Positions 7,694 through 16,050 of a DNA stretch of 64,000 bases are shown piece by piece. Each line of letters starts with the position of its first letter. Positions within the stretch are counted from its first letter, which is position 1. The notes under the pieces were generated by a model, which worked only from the letters and a program-made list of their open reading frames with translations, searched no databases and was not told where the DNA came from. This stretch comes from Bacillota bacterium (GTDB lineage: Bacteria; Bacillota; Bacilli; Paenibacillales; NBRC-103111). The DNA lies in NCBI GenBank assembly GCA_023388055.1, contig JAEWGW010000037.1:1-64000 (forward strand), given 5' to 3'. A program made the translations under genes and the position numbers.

Positions 7694-8512
7694 TCAGGAC
7701 ACCTTATGCTCGATCCGCAGCTTGTCAGCCACCATGGCGATGAATTCCGAATTGGTGGGTTTAGCTTTGGAAATATTAACGGTGTACCCGAACAGGTGGC
7801 TGATGCTGTCAATATTGCCGCGGGTCCAAGCTACCTCAATGGCATGGCGGATAGCCCGCTCCACACGGCTTGGTGTAGTTTTGAAGCGTTCGGCAATAGC
7901 CGGATAAAGGGTTTTGGTAATGGCGCCGAGAATTTCGATATTGTTGTATACCATGGTGATCGCCTCACGCAGGTACTGATAACCCTTAATATGAGCGGGA
8001 ACGCCAATTTCATGAATGATACTGGTAATATTCGCATCCAAGTTACGGGATTTGTTCATCGGTACCACGTTGGCCTTATGCTGGATGACGGAGGATGACA
8101 CGCCTCCCATCATCGAGCTGGCTGTAATCGGATTGGGGGAGATAAGCTGGCGGATACGGTTGGTCAGAACCTCCATATCGAAGGGCTTCAGGATATAATA
8201 GGATGCACCCAACTGGACTGCCTTCTGTGTAATACTCTCCTGGCCAAAAGCAGTGAGCATAATGATTTTGGGCTGCGGGTTGACATTCATCTCCCGGAGC
8301 TTCTCAAGAACGCCCAGACCGTCAAGATGAGGCATAATAATATCAAGAATCAGCACATCAGGGACACGTCCCTCTTCAATGAGACGCAGCACGTCGTTGC
8401 CGTTATAAGCAATTCCGGATACATTCATATCTTGCTGGTCATTGATAAATTCCGATAATAACGCTGTAAACTCCCGATTGTCATCTGCCAACAGAACCTC
8501 GATTTTTTGCAC
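7694..8512 (-). CDS. spo0A: Stage 0 sporulation master regulator Spo0A
   Basis: A 272-aa response regulator that, when phosphorylated through the phosphorelay, switches the cell from growth to sporulation. The N-terminal receiver has the acidic pocket D10/D11, phosphoacceptor D57 in VLILDIIMPHLDG, the Thr of MLTAFGQE and the Lys of LKPFDME. A hinge follows, then the C-terminal Spo0A DNA-binding domain with the signature region TTPSRVERAIRHAIEVAWTR. The GTG at 8510-8512 is chosen: GGAGG lies nine bases before it and the product then begins MQKIEVLLADDN, matching Bacillus Spo0A, which also starts at GTG. It is 244 bp downstream of spoIVB with its own sigma-H promoter and 0A boxes. Confidence 0.97.
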   Translation of the reverse strand: MQKIEVLLADDNREFTALLSEFINDQQDMNVSGIAYNGNDVLRLIEEGRVPDVLILDIIMPHLDGLGVLEKLREMNVNPQPKIIMLTAFGQESITQKAVQLGASYYILKPFDMEVLTNRIRQLISPNPITASSMMGGVSSSVIQHKANVVPMNKSRNLDANITSIIHEIGVPAHIKGYQYLREAITMVYNNIEILGAITKTLYPAIAERFKTTPSRVERAIRHAIEVAWTRGNIDSISHLFGYTVNISKAKPTNSEFIAMVADKLRIEHKVS

Positions 8513-8563
8513 TCGACTAATCCTCCAATCCAAAGATGCGTACTTTTGTTTTCCTGACTATTC

Positions 8564-8592
8564 TAATTCGACACATGGGATTAAATTCCTTC
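8564..8592 (-). promoter_or_regulatory. Sigma-H promoter of spo0A
   Basis: On the minus strand GAAGGAATT (8584-8592) matches the -35 consensus RnAGGAwWW and GTCGAATTA (8564-8572) matches the -10 consensus RnnGAATww, with the preferred 11-bp spacer. This corresponds to the sporulation promoter Ps of Bacillus spo0A. Confidence 0.8.
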
Positions 8593-8674
8593 TGTCGAAA
8601 TTTATTTTTCTTTATTTTTTTTACGGTTTTATATATAATATATATTTTATCTTATCATCCAACATTTTTCGACA
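8567..8674. promoter_or_regulatory. Three Spo0A-binding 0A boxes upstream of spo0A
   Basis: Perfect TGTCGAA heptamers occur at 8567-8573 (minus, overlapping the sigma-H -10), 8593-8599 (plus, abutting the -35) and 8668-8674 (minus). Their placement predicts autoregulation by phosphorylated Spo0A. The intervening AT-rich stretch holds no gene. Confidence 0.8.
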
Positions 8675-8741
8675 GGTTCACGGAATTGTTGGATTATTAG
8701 TACCCTCTTCCATTAAGAATGAAACACCTTTTATAAGAAAA

Positions 8742-8767
8742 AGAAAAAAGCAGGCTCAGCCTGCTTT
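8742..8767 (-). terminator. spoIVB terminator with stop codon in the loop
   Basis: The perfect 9-bp stem AAAGCAGGC / GCCTGCTTT has a three-base loop TGA that is the spoIVB stop codon (8756-8758). It is followed by a T-rich tail on the minus strand. Confidence 0.85.
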
Positions 8768-10087
8768 CAGTTCTTCCATGGTTTGTTTGTCCAAAACTCC
8801 TGCATCCTGAAGCATCCACTCAATGAAGCAGCCATACCCGCTGGTCGGATCATTGACGAAAACATGGGTTACAGCTCCGATCAGCTTGCCGTTTTGGATG
8901 ATGGGACTGCCGCTCATCCCCTGGACAATTCCTCCGGTTTTCTCGATCAGGCGGGGATCGGTAATTTTGATTACCATTCCCTTCGTAGCCGGATAATCCT
9001 GTTTGGCCACGTGGGTAATACTAATCGAGAACTTCTCCACCTTCTGTCCGTTGACCACCGTATAAATTTCCGCCGGTCCTTCCACAACATCCTCGGCAAA
9101 AGCCACCGGCAAAGCTTCTTTTGTGTAACCATGATCAGGAACGGCAGTCATTCTGCCAAATATTCCGAAGGGCGTATTTTTCTCAATATTGCCTAAAATT
9201 TTGTTCTCCGAACTGAATTGAGCCCGCTTTTCACCAGGTTCTCCCGTCAAGCTCTTAGCGATGGAGGTAACATTGGAGTGTACAATTTCGCCGCTGCCCA
9301 CCTCGATAGGGGTTTGTGTATCCATGTCGGTAATTACATGCCCCAGAGCACCATAGGCGTTCTGATCCGGGGAATAAAAGGTAAGAGTCCCTACACCAGC
9401 TGCGGAGTCCCTGATGTATATACCCAGCCGGTATGCTTTGTCATTCTGGTCAAAGGCTGGCTCCAGCTTAACATGCAGCTTGTCCTTATTGCGTTTAATC
9501 TCCAGATCCAGGCTGGCTTTTTCTCTGCCTGCCTGTGCCACCAGCTCTGCCATCTGATTCACATCCCGGAGCTTCTGCCCGTTCACGCTGAGGATTAAAT
9601 CCCCAACTTGGATTTTGGCGTCCTCCCCCGGAGAGATCTTCCGTTCATTCTCCACTGTGACCATGTGGTGGCCCACCACAAGCACCCCGGCGGATTTTAG
9701 CTTTACCCCGATGGTTTGGCCGCCGGGCACCACCCTTAAATCAGGAAGAACCTTCACCTTGACGGATTTAATCGGGATATTCCCCAGCTTAACCAGCATT
9801 TCCGTTTGGCCGGCCACAGCCGTATGGATATGGATCGGCTCCTTGAGGTTGGCTTGAAAGGTGGGCTCCGAAGAACCGTTGACACTCATGATTCCCGGAT
9901 CCCGGATGCTGATATTGCCGGTCACGGGCATCGCCAAGTGAAGCGCCTTGTCCTGACCTGTAAAGATGCGAAGCTCACCGGGAAAACTGGCGAAGCATTG
10001 AAACGGGGCGGAAAAACTCAGCAAGCAAATGAAAAAAGCGATGATAAGACCTATCAATCGTTTGCGGTTGATGGAACTCAATCCCAA
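8756..10087 (-). CDS. spoIVB: SpoIVB serine peptidase
   Basis: A 443-aa forespore-secreted protease of family S55. In Bacillus it crosses the inner forespore membrane and cleaves SpoIVFA, triggering pro-sigma-K processing in the mother cell. An N-terminal hydrophobic anchor (residues about 10-34), a PDZ domain (about 125-205) and the S55 domain are visible. The catalytic triad is H250 (GALGHVI), D377 (KITDPRL) and S392 (GMSGSP); the spacing matches H236/D363/S378 of B. subtilis exactly. The start is a TTG with AAGGAG close upstream. It lies between recN and spo0A, the classical order, and ends in its own terminator. Confidence 0.95.
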   Translation of the reverse strand: MGLSSINRKRLIGLIIAFFICLLSFSAPFQCFASFPGELRIFTGQDKALHLAMPVTGNISIRDPGIMSVNGSSEPTFQANLKEPIHIHTAVAGQTEMLVKLGNIPIKSVKVKVLPDLRVVPGGQTIGVKLKSAGVLVVGHHMVTVENERKISPGEDAKIQVGDLILSVNGQKLRDVNQMAELVAQAGREKASLDLEIKRNKDKLHVKLEPAFDQNDKAYRLGIYIRDSAAGVGTLTFYSPDQNAYGALGHVITDMDTQTPIEVGSGEIVHSNVTSIAKSLTGEPGEKRAQFSSENKILGNIEKNTPFGIFGRMTAVPDHGYTKEALPVAFAEDVVEGPAEIYTVVNGQKVEKFSISITHVAKQDYPATKGMVIKITDPRLIEKTGGIVQGMSGSPIIQNGKLIGAVTHVFVNDPTSGYGCFIEWMLQDAGVLDKQTMEELKAG

Positions 10088-10193
10088 TCACGCTCCTTTT
10101 CTCCTCCTCGCCACTAAAAGAAGGCGCATGTGTCATTTGCGTACCTATAAGTTACCCCGCCCCACCTGATTTATGACTCGAAAAAGCTGCAAC

Positions 10194-11948
10194 TCAGGCC
10201 AATATCTGCTTGAATTCCTTGTTATAAGCCCTTTTTTGGGTTTCTGCCATAGCCAGCATCTCCAAAGCATGCGATAGCGTCGTTTCCGTTATCTCTACGC
10301 CGCCAAGCATACGGGCCAGCTCCTCGGCACGGTCGGACGTATCCAGATCCTTAACCGTGGTGTAGGTTCGTCCGTCCTCCACCGCCTTGCTGATGTAATA
10401 ATGGGCATCTGCCATACATGCCACTTGTGGCAGGTGCGTAATGGAGAAGACCTGGCAATCGGACGACAGCCTTGCCATCCGTTCCGCAATCGCCTGTGCC
10501 GCGCGGCCGCTGACCCCTGTATCCACCTCATCGAACACCAGAACGGGAATCCGGTCCACCTTGGCAAAAATCGATTTCATCGCCAGCATCATCCGGGAAA
10601 GCTCGCCGCCGGAGGCTATTTTCCCGAGCCCCCGAAGAGGCTCGCCCGGATTGGGTGCAATCAGAAACTCCACCTGGTCAATGCCGGAGCGGGTTAACCG
10701 GACCGTAGAACCGTCCACCAGGACTCCCCTAGGATCTTCTACCCGTCCCATCTGAACCTGGAACACCGTTCTCTCCATATGCAGCTCCTTCAGCTCGGCT
10801 ACAATGGCTTCAGCAAGCCTCACCCCGGCAGACGACCGTTGTCCGGACAGCTTCAGAGCAAGGCGCACACATTCCTTCTCCTGGCGCACCAGCTTCCGTT
10901 CCAGCTCCTGCTGCCGCTCTTCCTTATGATCCAGTACCGCCAGCTCCTGACGCACCTTCTCCAGGTAACGGAGGATTTCTTCCACGTTCTCCCCATATTT
11001 CCGCCGGAAGGAGGAGATCAGGCTGAGACGGTCCTCAATTTCATTCAACCGGCCAGGGTTAAACTCCACACTCCCCCGGTAATCCCGAAGCTGGAATGCT
11101 GCATCCTCCAGCTGATAGAAGGCGCTTTGCATCTGCTCCAAAACAGGGCCAAGCCCAACGGAATCAAACTGGACAATGTCCTGGAGCTTAAGAACCGCCC
11201 TGCGGACCTGATCCAGGGCCTTGCCCCCGGCATTAAGAGCCTCATACGAATCGTTCACGTTCTGGAATAATTTTTCCGCATTTCCTAGCTTGCTCTTTTC
11301 TTCGGCCAAACATTCATCCTCACCGGATTTCAATTGCGCATCCGCAATCTCCTCCACCTGGAAGCGGTACAGATCCTGCATCTGCAAGGCTTGCTTCTCG
11401 GCCTCGCGGAGAGCAGCCAGCTCTTTATGAATCCCTTTATATTCACCGTATGCCGCGCTGTATGCGGAACGGGTTTCTTCAATTTCCTGCCCGCCGAACA
11501 AGTCCAGCCAGCGGATATGCTCCTCCGCCTTCAAGAGGGACTGGTGCTCATGCTGCCCGTGAATATTAATCAGCCGCTCGCCCGCTTCACGCAGGGTGGA
11601 GAGATTCACAAGCTGCCCATTGATCCGGCTGACGCTTTTGCCTTGGACACTCAGCTCCCGCCGGATGATCAGATGCTCATCGGCAGCAGGCGTTAATCCG
11701 ATTCCCCCCAGCACCTCCCATACGGGGTGATCCGCCGGGACATCGAATAATGCCTCAATCTCCGCCTTATCCTGCCCGAACCGGACCAGATCACTTAAGC
11801 CCCGGCCTCCGGCGATTAACCCTAAAGCATCTATAATGATGGATTTCCCGGCGCCTGTTTCGCCCGTGAGAACATGAAAGCCGTTGTGGAAAGCCAGACG
11901 GACCGATTCGATTACCGCCAGATTGCGGATGGACAGCTCTTGCAGCAT
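10194..11948 (-). CDS. recN: DNA repair protein RecN
   Basis: A 584-aa SMC-like ATPase recruited early to double-strand breaks, where it tethers DNA ends for recombination. The Walker A GETGAGKS is at 29-36. A long central coiled coil (about 150-400, dense in Glu/Lys/Leu/Gln) is followed by the ABC signature LSRMMLAMKSIFA and Walker B VLVFDEVDTGVSG. Overall length is standard. AGGGGAGT precedes the ATG at 11946-11948, rejecting a longer in-frame extension. It follows argR by about 145 bp, including the argR terminator, as in B. subtilis. Confidence 0.96.
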   Translation of the reverse strand: MLQELSIRNLAVIESVRLAFHNGFHVLTGETGAGKSIIIDALGLIAGGRGLSDLVRFGQDKAEIEALFDVPADHPVWEVLGGIGLTPAADEHLIIRRELSVQGKSVSRINGQLVNLSTLREAGERLINIHGQHEHQSLLKAEEHIRWLDLFGGQEIEETRSAYSAAYGEYKGIHKELAALREAEKQALQMQDLYRFQVEEIADAQLKSGEDECLAEEKSKLGNAEKLFQNVNDSYEALNAGGKALDQVRRAVLKLQDIVQFDSVGLGPVLEQMQSAFYQLEDAAFQLRDYRGSVEFNPGRLNEIEDRLSLISSFRRKYGENVEEILRYLEKVRQELAVLDHKEERQQELERKLVRQEKECVRLALKLSGQRSSAGVRLAEAIVAELKELHMERTVFQVQMGRVEDPRGVLVDGSTVRLTRSGIDQVEFLIAPNPGEPLRGLGKIASGGELSRMMLAMKSIFAKVDRIPVLVFDEVDTGVSGRAAQAIAERMARLSSDCQVFSITHLPQVACMADAHYYISKAVEDGRTYTTVKDLDTSDRAEELARMLGGVEITETTLSHALEMLAMAETQKRAYNKEFKQILA

Positions 11949-12071
11949 TGGGCAACTCCCCTTTATCCAATTAAAAATGCGTTCATAACTTGTCCTCCTC
12001 ATTATATCAGCATTTCACAGAAAAAGGGAACACCCATTCGCATTTTATTTTTCGTAAAAAGTCCCCCAAAT

Positions 12072-12109
12072 AAAAAAATGCCGCCCTGAGGATCAGGACA
12101 GCATGGCGG
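12072..12109 (-). terminator. argR terminator
   Basis: On the minus strand a CCGCC...GGCGG stem enclosing CCTGA/TCAGG is followed by GCATTTTTTT. The structure begins inside the last codons of argR. Confidence 0.7.
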
Positions 12110-12542
12110 TAATCCGGCGTACGATTTCCTGGCTTTGCTCGCGGCTGCGGCAGATCATAAGAATGGTATCGTCACCGCAGATGGTGCCCATCAATTCGGG
12201 CCACTCCAGGCTGTCCAGCAATGCCCCGATGGCATTGGCAGTGCCCGGCATGCTTTTCATGACGATGAGATTCTCCGTATAATCAATGCCGACAAAATGC
12301 TCCGACAGCACACGCTTCAGCCGGGATACGGGATTCACCCGCTGCTCACTGGGAAGCGCATACTTGTAATGGCCGCTGCTTAAGGGGGTTTTGATCAGGT
12401 GAAGCTCCTTGATATCCCGGGAGACGGTTGCTTGGGTCACATTGAAGCCGGCGGTACGGAGCGCTTCCACAAGCTCGTCCTGGGTCTCGATGTCCTGTGA
12501 CGCCAGGATCTCCCTGATTTTCAGATGACGTTGGCCTTTCAT
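12093..12542 (-). CDS. argR: Arginine repressor ArgR/AhrC
   Basis: A 149-aa hexameric regulator that represses arginine biosynthesis and activates catabolism when arginine is bound. The N-terminal winged helix (EILASQDIETQDELVEALRTAGFNVTQATVSRD, with the TQATVSRDIKEL recognition helix) and the C-terminal arginine-binding domain with GTICGDDTILMICR are clear. GGAGG lies just before the ATG at 12540-12542; an apparent longer open frame upstream overlaps the preceding gene and is not used. Its place between tlyA and recN is conserved in Bacillales. Confidence 0.95.
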   Translation of the reverse strand: MKGQRHLKIREILASQDIETQDELVEALRTAGFNVTQATVSRDIKELHLIKTPLSSGHYKYALPSEQRVNPVSRLKRVLSEHFVGIDYTENLIVMKSMPGTANAIGALLDSLEWPELMGTICGDDTILMICRSREQSQEIVRRITAMLS

Positions 12543-12588
12543 ATTGTCCTCCTTACGATTTGACGGTGCTGCCACGTAAGCGCATCCT

Positions 12589-13059
12589 TTATGAGGTGCG
12601 GCTTTCCTCCGCCGGAACATCGAAGCGGATTTTTTCAATCGTCTTTTGTCTGGGGTCCACGTACAGAATCCCTTCCGCCTCCGGATACAGCAGCTGGTAG
12701 ACCAGAAGCTGGTCACGCAGCCCGCTGCCGGTCCAATCCAGGGGTTTGCGGTCCCGGGCAACCTTGACCACATACAGCTTTTCCTCTTCCGCGGCGAAAT
12801 GATCGATGAACAGCCTGCTCTCCAACAACTCTCTGTCATTCACCTGAATCTGGATGGGTATCCGGCGTTTGCCTGTCAATACCTCATATCCCGAAAATTC
12901 CAACAGCTCTACTGCTGCCGTAGCCGGCACCTCCGGGTCCGGGTCAATGGCAGGCATCCCCTTGGGCGGGGCCATTAGCCAAAACCGGAACCGGTAAAGC
13001 AGCCATCCGATGATGAAGACACTGAGAAGCAAGAGAATCAGGCTGTCGCCTTTGTACAT
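12589..13059 (-). CDS. Membrane-anchored protein of unknown function, possible degenerate PD-(D/E)XK fold
   Basis: Not a named family to my knowledge. This 156-aa protein has one N-terminal transmembrane segment (residues about 7-29) and a soluble domain. That domain shows helix AAVELLEFSGYEVL, strand SRLFIDHFAA, strand KLYVVKVARD, helix SGLRDQLLVYQLLY and strand EGILYVDP. The order and the D...VVK placement resemble restriction-endonuclease-like nucleases, with the acidic residue before the Lys missing, so an inactive relative is conceivable. It sits between tlyA and argR in the housekeeping chain, which suggests it is an old resident. No enzymatic role is claimed. Confidence 0.6.
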   Translation of the reverse strand: MYKGDSLILLLLSVFIIGWLLYRFRFWLMAPPKGMPAIDPDPEVPATAAVELLEFSGYEVLTGKRRIPIQIQVNDRELLESRLFIDHFAAEEEKLYVVKVARDRKPLDWTGSGLRDQLLVYQLLYPEAEGILYVDPRQKTIEKIRFDVPAEESRTS

Positions 13060-13141
13060 TCCGCATCCCCCCGAATACTATACTTTTTCTAGGAGATTAA
13101 AGAAAATCCTGCAAGCTATGTATCATCATCCTAAGAAAAGT

Positions 13142-14005
13142 TCAATTCGGGGAGGAGCGGAAGGTATGATGGGCTTGATGGACGGTATCCCGGATCATTG
13201 GTGTGAAGTCCGGTTTTTGCGGAGGCGCCGGCTCGGAGACGCCGCTGTCCGGGGATAACATTCCCTTGTAGGTCCAGAATGCCAGAAACTCCACATTTCC
13301 CTCACCGCCGGTGATCGGTGAATACGTAAGTCCCTCCAGATCAAAACCCAGCTGGCAGGCGAATTCCAAAACGGTTTCCAGCACAGACTCATGCACCTTG
13401 GCATCCCGGACAACCCCGGATTTCCCCACCTGCTCCCGTCCTGCCTCGAATTGCGGCTTGATTAAGGCGACAATCCGGCCGCCGCCGGACATCAGCTTGG
13501 CCAATGTGGGCAGAATCAGCCGGAGTGAGATGAAGGAAACGTCAATGGAGGCGAAGTTTGGCACAAAACCCTCCAGATGCGACCGCTCCATATACCGGAA
13601 ATTCGTCCGTTCCATCACACGCACCCGGGGATCATTGCGGAGGGAATAATCCAATTGATTGTACCCTACATCAATAGCATACACACGGGCTGCCCCATTC
13701 TGCAGAGCACAGTCCGTAAATCCCCCGGTGGAGGCTCCGATATCTATCATGGCAGCGCCGTTAAGATCCAGATCGAAGGCACGAATCGCCTTCTCCAGCT
13801 TCAGCCCGCCGCGGCTGACATAAGGGTGGGGAGCCCCTTTGACATTAAGCGGAAGATCCCTGGCGATTTTCATGCCGGGTTTCTCCAGCCGTTCCGTTCC
13901 GGTAAAGACCAGTCCCGCCATCACAGCGGCCTTGGCCTTCTCCCTGCTTTCATAATAACCCTGCTCAACAAGCAGGACGTCTATCCGTTCCTTCTCTTTA
14001 GCCAC
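13142..14005 (-). CDS. tlyA: TlyA family rRNA methyltransferase (YqxC type)
   Basis: A 287-aa protein with an N-terminal S4 RNA-binding domain (RIDVLLVEQGYYESREKAKAAVMAGLV) and an FtsJ-like SAM methyltransferase domain with motif MIDIGASTGGFTDCAL near residue 86 and ALIKPQFEAG. TlyA proteins 2'-O-methylate ribosomal RNA; the old haemolysin label is historical. It starts at GTG (14003-14005) with GGGAGGAC upstream. It lies 33 bp downstream of dxs and likely shares its transcript. The C-terminal 25 residues or so are proline-rich and poorly conserved in type. Confidence 0.92.
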   Translation of the reverse strand: MAKEKERIDVLLVEQGYYESREKAKAAVMAGLVFTGTERLEKPGMKIARDLPLNVKGAPHPYVSRGGLKLEKAIRAFDLDLNGAAMIDIGASTGGFTDCALQNGAARVYAIDVGYNQLDYSLRNDPRVRVMERTNFRYMERSHLEGFVPNFASIDVSFISLRLILPTLAKLMSGGGRIVALIKPQFEAGREQVGKSGVVRDAKVHESVLETVLEFACQLGFDLEGLTYSPITGGEGNVEFLAFWTYKGMLSPDSGVSEPAPPQKPDFTPMIRDTVHQAHHTFRSSPN

Positions 14006-14038
14006 GCTGTCCTCCCAGGCGCTTCCAAGGCTGAAGCC

Positions 14039-15919
14039 TCAGGCATGCTGCCGTTTCTTCTGGATGAAGGCGGCCAGCTGTCCGGCTACGCTTTCGGCTG
14101 TAAGCCCGACCTCCGCCCGCTGTTCCTTGATGCTTCCGTGTTCAACAAAATAATCGGGAATAGCCAGGTTTTTCACCGCAAGCCCGTAAATATCATGATC
14201 GGCATAAAATTCCAGCACAGCCGAACCGAAGCCGCCCATCCGGGCGCCTTCCTCCATGGTGATCAACGGCAGGCGCTCTGCCGCAAGACTAAGGAGCATG
14301 GCCTGATCCATCGGTTTAATAAAACGGGCGTTCACCACCCGGAGGGAGATGCCATGCCCCGCCAGAATCTGGGCGGCATCCTCCGCCACCTCCACCATAG
14401 GCCCAACCGCCAGCACAGCTGCATCGGTGCCGCCCCGCACCACTTCCCAGCTTCCAATGGGAATAAGCGACATCGGCGCAAGCTCCACCCCTCTGCCATT
14501 AATGCGGGGATACCGCACGGCAATGGGGCCGTCGTCATACTGGAATGCCGTATACAGCATGGAGCGCAGCTCCTGCTCATCCTTGGGCATCATCAGCGTT
14601 AGATTGGGGATGCTGCGCATAAAGGCCATATCATAAATCCCCTGGTGCGTTTCTCCGTCAGGTCCCACAAAACCGGCCCGGTCAATGGCAAACACCACAT
14701 TCAGATTCTGCCGGGCTATGTCGTGGACAATCTGGTCATAAGCCCGCTGCATGAAGGTGGAATAGACGGCATACACCGGCTTCATCCCCTCCATGGCCAA
14801 ACCGGCGCAGAAGGTGGCGGCATGCTGCTCGGCAATGCCCACATCGATCATGCGGTCGGGAAAGCGCGACTGGAATTTCAGCAGGCCCGAGCCTCCCGGC
14901 ATAGCGGGAGTGACAGCGACGATCCGGCTGTCCGCCTCCGCCAGCTCCATCAGGGTATTGCCGAAGACCTCCGTGTACATGGGGGGGCCGGAGGATTTCA
15001 TTACCTGGCCAGATTCGATCTTGTAAGGACTGATGCCGTGCCAGGTATGGGAATCCGCCTCCGCAGGAGAATATCCCTTGCCCTTGGTGGTCAGCACGTG
15101 AATGAGAACGGGACCCTCCAGGTTATCCGCCTGGCGCAGGGTTTCTAGCAGCTGGGGCAGATTATGGCCGTCCACCGGGCCCATATACTGGAAACCAAGC
15201 TCTTCAAACAGAACACCGTTAACGAGGAGGTACTTGAAGGAATCCTTCAGCTTCTCCACGGTTTTGGCAACCTTGCCACCAATGGCCGGAATTTTCTTCA
15301 GAAGGTATTCCACATCATCCTTGGCCTTCAGATAATGACGGTCCGAGCGGATCTTGCTTAAATAATTATGCATAGCACCCACATTGGGGGCGATGGACAT
15401 TTCATTGTCATTGAGAATCACCACGAGATTCTTTCCCTCGTGGCCGATATGGTTCATGGCCTCGAAGGCCATGCCGCCGGTCATGGCGCCGTCGCCGATC
15501 ACCGCCACCACTTTGTTGGACTTCTTCTGCAGGTCCCTGGCGCTGGCAAAGCCCATAGCCGCCGACAAGGAGGTGCTGCTGTGTCCGGCCTCCCAGACAT
15601 CATGCTCGCTTTCGCTGCGTTTAACGAAGCCGCACATTCCCTTGTACTTGCGCAGGGTATCGAAATCCCCCTTGCGCCCGGTAAGGATCTTGTGCACGTA
15701 CGATTGGTGTCCGACGTCGAATATGATCTTGTCCTGAGGGGACTGGTAATAATAATGCAGGGCCAAGGTCAATTCCACAACGCCCAGATTGGGCGCCAGA
15801 TGTCCTCCCGTCAACGAGAGTTTTTCGATCAGAAACCTCCGTATCTCTCCCGTTAAAGCCTCCAACTGCTCCATATTCAGCTTTTTCAGGTCTTCCGGCT
15901 GGTTGATTTGATCGAGCAC
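14039..15919 (-). CDS. dxs: 1-deoxy-D-xylulose-5-phosphate synthase
   Basis: A 626-aa thiamine-diphosphate enzyme that condenses pyruvate and glyceraldehyde-3-phosphate, the first step of the MEP isoprenoid pathway. Motifs are the N-terminal GGHLAPNLGVVELTLALHY, the TPP-binding GDGAMTGGMAFEAMNHIG...NDNEMSIAPNVG, and the transketolase-like C-terminal half with DRAGFVGPDGETHQG. The start is a GTG with a weak ribosome site; the product then aligns from its first residues with known Dxs. It follows ispA by 131 bp, a gap that contains a good promoter, so dxs can be expressed separately from the upstream genes. Confidence 0.96.
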   Translation of the reverse strand: MLDQINQPEDLKKLNMEQLEALTGEIRRFLIEKLSLTGGHLAPNLGVVELTLALHYYYQSPQDKIIFDVGHQSYVHKILTGRKGDFDTLRKYKGMCGFVKRSESEHDVWEAGHSSTSLSAAMGFASARDLQKKSNKVVAVIGDGAMTGGMAFEAMNHIGHEGKNLVVILNDNEMSIAPNVGAMHNYLSKIRSDRHYLKAKDDVEYLLKKIPAIGGKVAKTVEKLKDSFKYLLVNGVLFEELGFQYMGPVDGHNLPQLLETLRQADNLEGPVLIHVLTTKGKGYSPAEADSHTWHGISPYKIESGQVMKSSGPPMYTEVFGNTLMELAEADSRIVAVTPAMPGGSGLLKFQSRFPDRMIDVGIAEQHAATFCAGLAMEGMKPVYAVYSTFMQRAYDQIVHDIARQNLNVVFAIDRAGFVGPDGETHQGIYDMAFMRSIPNLTLMMPKDEQELRSMLYTAFQYDDGPIAVRYPRINGRGVELAPMSLIPIGSWEVVRGGTDAAVLAVGPMVEVAEDAAQILAGHGISLRVVNARFIKPMDQAMLLSLAAERLPLITMEEGARMGGFGSAVLEFYADHDIYGLAVKNLAIPDYFVEHGSIKEQRAEVGLTAESVAGQLAAFIQKKRQHA

Positions 15920-15954
15920 TATTGTAGCCCCGCTTTCGTGTTTAAATATGCATC

Positions 15955-15984
15955 ATTATATCACAGTCAGGAAAACCGCCACAA
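15955..15984 (-). promoter_or_regulatory. Probable sigma-A promoter of dxs
   Basis: The minus strand carries TTGTGG (15979-15984), 18 bp, then TATAAT (15955-15960) with an extended -10 TGA preceding it, about 35 bp before the dxs start. Confidence 0.6.
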
Positions 15985-16050
15985 CGCGAAAAGAGACGTT
16001 TAGGAAAGCGGATTCCATCCAGGCTTCACCCGCAGGAGCGTCCGGTACGA

